Shown one piece after another: positions 61,961 to 64,000 of a DNA stretch of 64,000 bases. The translations under genes and the position numbers were made by a program. The stretch is from Bacteroidales bacterium (GTDB taxonomy: Bacteria; Bacteroidota; Bacteroidia; Bacteroidales; P3). The DNA lies in NCBI GenBank assembly GCA_009785425.1, contig WQWI01000003.1, positions 1-64,000 on the forward strand, in the 5' to 3' direction. Under the pieces are notes generated by a model. The model was not told where the DNA came from. It saw nothing but the letters and a program-made list of their open reading frames with translations, and ran no database searches. How positions within the stretch are numbered: position 1 is the first letter of the stretch; the number at the start of each line of letters is the position of its first letter.

Positions 61961-63181
61961 ATGAAGTACATCTTTCATAAAACAATCATCGGCATAATTT
62001 TGCTTGGTCTGCTCACAGTGACGTCTTGCAGAGAGGAAAAAAGTGTGAGTTTGGACATTGGATTTAGTCTCGAAAACACGCTTGTTGAGGCGATTGTAGT
62101 TGGTGCGGAGCGTTCGTCAAGTTTTTTGTGGATAAAGACTGAGGATGGCAATGCGTGGACAGCAACCAGCGATGACGATTGGCTTTCGGTTTCACCTGCT
62201 AGCGGAACAGGCGAATTGGCGATCGTCGTTGGATACACCGAAAACACCACGGGGCAAAATCGGACGGGAACAGTTACCGTAAGTGTTGGCTCTATATCGC
62301 AATCTGTTCAACTGACTCAACGCATACGAGGTAGTGTAGTCGGAAATCCCGATGGCTATGTGCCGTTTAGGCTCGAATTGCCTTTGGTTAGAGATTCATC
62401 GTGGTTTATTCAGCACGATATTGGTGGGATGGCTAATTTTGCGTTGGAGTTTGATACCGGGCAGCGTCACGCTGTTTGGGTGGCATATCAACTGACAAGA
62501 GGACATCTTGCGGGCAGCATTGACCGTGATTTCTTTTTCTTTGACCCAAGAATTCCAATAGATTTTCAAGCACACGAAGTTAGAAGTGGCATACAAACCA
62601 TTCCAAGATTTTGGACACTTTACGGCTACGAACGTGGACATCTTATGGCTTCTGCCGATCGGACATTCAACCAAACCGCCAACGACCAGTCCAATTTTAT
62701 GTCCAACATCAGTCCGCATTTGCCCGAGTTTCATAACACACACGGTGGCACAGGGAGCGGACAGGGTATTTGGCTTAGGCTCGAACATTTAACCAGAGAT
62801 TGGGCAAGGCAGCAAGGAGTTGATACGCTTTATGTCGTAAAAGGAGGATCAATTATTCCGGATGCTCCGGGAACTGAAATCGTAGAGGTGCTCTATCGAA
62901 TCAACAGAACGGTGGTTCCAAGATTCTATTTCAAGGCAATTGTTCAGCGACGTGGAGATACATTTGAAGGCATTGCATTTTGGTTAGAACAATATAGAGG
63001 AATGGCTCGCAGAGCACCTACACAAGCAGATGCTATGACCATTCGAGAATTGGAACACTTGACAGGCATAGATTTTTTTCCAAATTTAAGCGTACTCGGA
63101 GCCGAAATCGGACGGCCTAATTTGGAAGATTCGGTAGAAACAAGTCCGATAAACTGGAGTCGTTGGCCCGGTATAAACTAA
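61961..63181 (+). CDS. secreted DNA/RNA non-specific endonuclease lipoprotein
   Basis: The start is ATG 61961 (MKYIFHKTIIG); this gives a lipoprotein signal with Cys23 (VTSC). A BACON-like unit (about 28-122; WTATSDDDWLSVSPASG) precedes a NUC1-type beta-beta-alpha-metal nuclease (about 135-390). The catalytic motif reads ERGHLM (His227) instead of the common DRGH, followed by ANDQSNFMSNISPH (about 240-253), which holds the metal-binding asparagine. A surface-anchored nuclease would degrade extracellular DNA/RNA for nutrients. Length 407. Confidence 0.88.
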   Translation: MKYIFHKTIIGIILLGLLTVTSCREEKSVSLDIGFSLENTLVEAIVVGAERSSSFLWIKTEDGNAWTATSDDDWLSVSPASGTGELAIVVGYTENTTGQNRTGTVTVSVGSISQSVQLTQRIRGSVVGNPDGYVPFRLELPLVRDSSWFIQHDIGGMANFALEFDTGQRHAVWVAYQLTRGHLAGSIDRDFFFFDPRIPIDFQAHEVRSGIQTIPRFWTLYGYERGHLMASADRTFNQTANDQSNFMSNISPHLPEFHNTHGGTGSGQGIWLRLEHLTRDWARQQGVDTLYVVKGGSIIPDAPGTEIVEVLYRINRTVVPRFYFKAIVQRRGDTFEGIAFWLEQYRGMARRAPTQADAMTIRELEHLTGIDFFPNLSVLGAEIGRPNLEDSVETSPINWSRWPGIN

Positions 63182-63184
63182 ACA

Positions 63185-64000
63185 ATGATTGATAAAAACA
63201 GCATAGCAACAATAGATTTTCGGCAGATACACGAAATCATTTCTTTTCGTCGTTCGCGGGCTTTGCTAACCGTAAACCACGAAAATCTGCTCTCTGCGTG
63301 GGAAGTGGGTGCGTTTGTTTCCGAACGCCTTCAAAATTCTGCTTGGGGTAGCAAAACCGTTATGCAACTTTCGGAGTATTTGCGAACGCAAGACCCGACT
63401 TTGAGAGGGTATAGTCGAAGGAACATTTACAATATGGTTTTACTCTACGACACGTACTCTTCATTGCAATTTGCTCAGTATCAAGAAAAACTAAATCTTG
63501 GACAAATTATCCAGTTTCAAACTGGACAAATTGTGCAGTTTCAAACTGCACAATTTCCTAATTTTTTGAATTTAACGACATTAACAAATCATTTTGAAAT
63601 ACTGAATGCTTGCAAAACAGTAGAGGAACGTGTTTTTTATGTGCTCTACTCGCACAAAGAACAACTAAGTATCAAAGAACTGAAGCGTTGCATAAAAAAT
63701 GATGCGTACTCCTCTGTGCTGGGTGAAAAGCAAGGTTTTTCCAAAGGTTTAAAAGATACTTATCCGCAAGCCGTTCCGATGCTGAAAGATACTTTGCAAG
63801 TGGGGTTTCTCGAACTTCCGAAAAAACATTCCGAAAAACGCCTGCAAAAAGGCATTTTAGACAATATGAAGGATTTTGTGCTTGAATTAGGCAAAGATTT
63901 TCTTTTTGTTGATAAAGAATATGCTTTGCAAGTGGGTAATTCTACGTTCAAATTAGACTTATTGTTCTACCATAGAGGATTGCAATGTTTAGTTGCTATT
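63185..64000 (+). CDS. PDDEXK nuclease of the YhcG/DUF1016 family, 3' end outside the window
   Basis: A frame of 272 codons open to the window end. It begins MIDKNSIATIDFRQIHEII, has the N-terminal YhcG region with WEVGAFVSERL, GYSRRNIYNM (about 78-87) and LYSHKEQ, and reaches the PD-(D/E)xK core with FKLDLLFYHRGLQCLVAI (Asp about 259) just at the edge; the following E-x-K is beyond the window. YhcG proteins are tied to restriction-modification or mobile-element loci, but their role is not settled. A 24-bp tandem repeat at 63500-63547 encodes (GQI(I/V)QFQT)2, expected to vary in copy number. Confidence 0.85.
   Translation, partial: MIDKNSIATIDFRQIHEIISFRRSRALLTVNHENLLSAWEVGAFVSERLQNSAWGSKTVMQLSEYLRTQDPTLRGYSRRNIYNMVLLYDTYSSLQFAQYQEKLNLGQIIQFQTGQIVQFQTAQFPNFLNLTTLTNHFEILNACKTVEERVFYVLYSHKEQLSIKELKRCIKNDAYSSVLGEKQGFSKGLKDTYPQAVPMLKDTLQVGFLELPKKHSEKRLQKGILDNMKDFVLELGKDFLFVDKEYALQVGNSTFKLDLLFYHRGLQCLVAI

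Overview
The window reads as chromosomal DNA of an anaerobic Bacteroidota, probably Bacteroidales. Supporting evidence: two SusC/SusD pairs, type IX secretion C-terminal sorting domains, BACON, fimbrillin-like and FISUMP surface modules, both Na+-NQR and Rnf in the Bacteroidetes gene orders, and several promoters of the Bacteroidetes type (TTTG, about 20 nt, TAnnTTTG). No rRNA or tRNA gene was seen. The species cannot be named from the sequence alone.

Region 1 (1-29.2 kb, all minus strand) is a peptide-degradation district. A predicted operon of S9 peptidase, SusC, SusD and a surface lipoprotein (13.1 to 4.0 kb) ends at a clear intrinsic terminator. It is followed by a lipoprotein cyanophycinase, an alpha/beta hydrolase and an S46 dipeptidyl-peptidase that is cut off just before its catalytic serine, apparently by foreign DNA at the window edge. 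After the nqrFEDCBA block (read nqrA to nqrF on the minus strand, with its own promoter) come an M14 carboxypeptidase, isoaspartyl dipeptidase, DcuC-type dicarboxylate carrier, FISUMP/hydrolase fusion, aspartate racemase, SxxK serine hydrolase and AAA ATPase. Cyanophycinase, isoaspartyl dipeptidase, aspartate racemase and DcuC together suggest uptake and fermentation of beta-aspartyl material such as cyanophycin or isoaspartyl peptides. Sodium-motive NQR could couple to fumarate respiration.

Region 2 (29.3-44.9 kb, minus strand) is a second Sus-type operon: SusC, SusD, BACON lipoprotein, three FISUMP proteins, an alpha/beta hydrolase lipoprotein and a T9SS-sorted protein. A recurrent N-terminal module of about 130 residues precedes all five FISUMP domains of the window. 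The SusC leader carries a terminator-like hairpin and a G9 tract.

Region 3 (44.9-54.2 kb, plus strand) starts at back-to-back promoters. It holds a TPP riboswitch with a TonB-dependent thiamine receptor, PnuT and thiamine pyrophosphokinase, then rnfBCDGEA behind its own promoter.

Region 4 (54.4-64 kb, plus strand) has two related T9SS surface proteins separated by a decayed copy of the rnfA 3' end (a tandem-duplication scar). It continues with a BACON lipoprotein, a PIN-domain protein with a small partner, a lipoprotein DNA/RNA nuclease, and a YhcG-type PDDEXK nuclease that runs off the window.

REP/REPIN-like palindromes are scattered between genes of the nqr, thiamine and rnf operons, and a relic of a REP-associated transposase lies at 13.3 kb.
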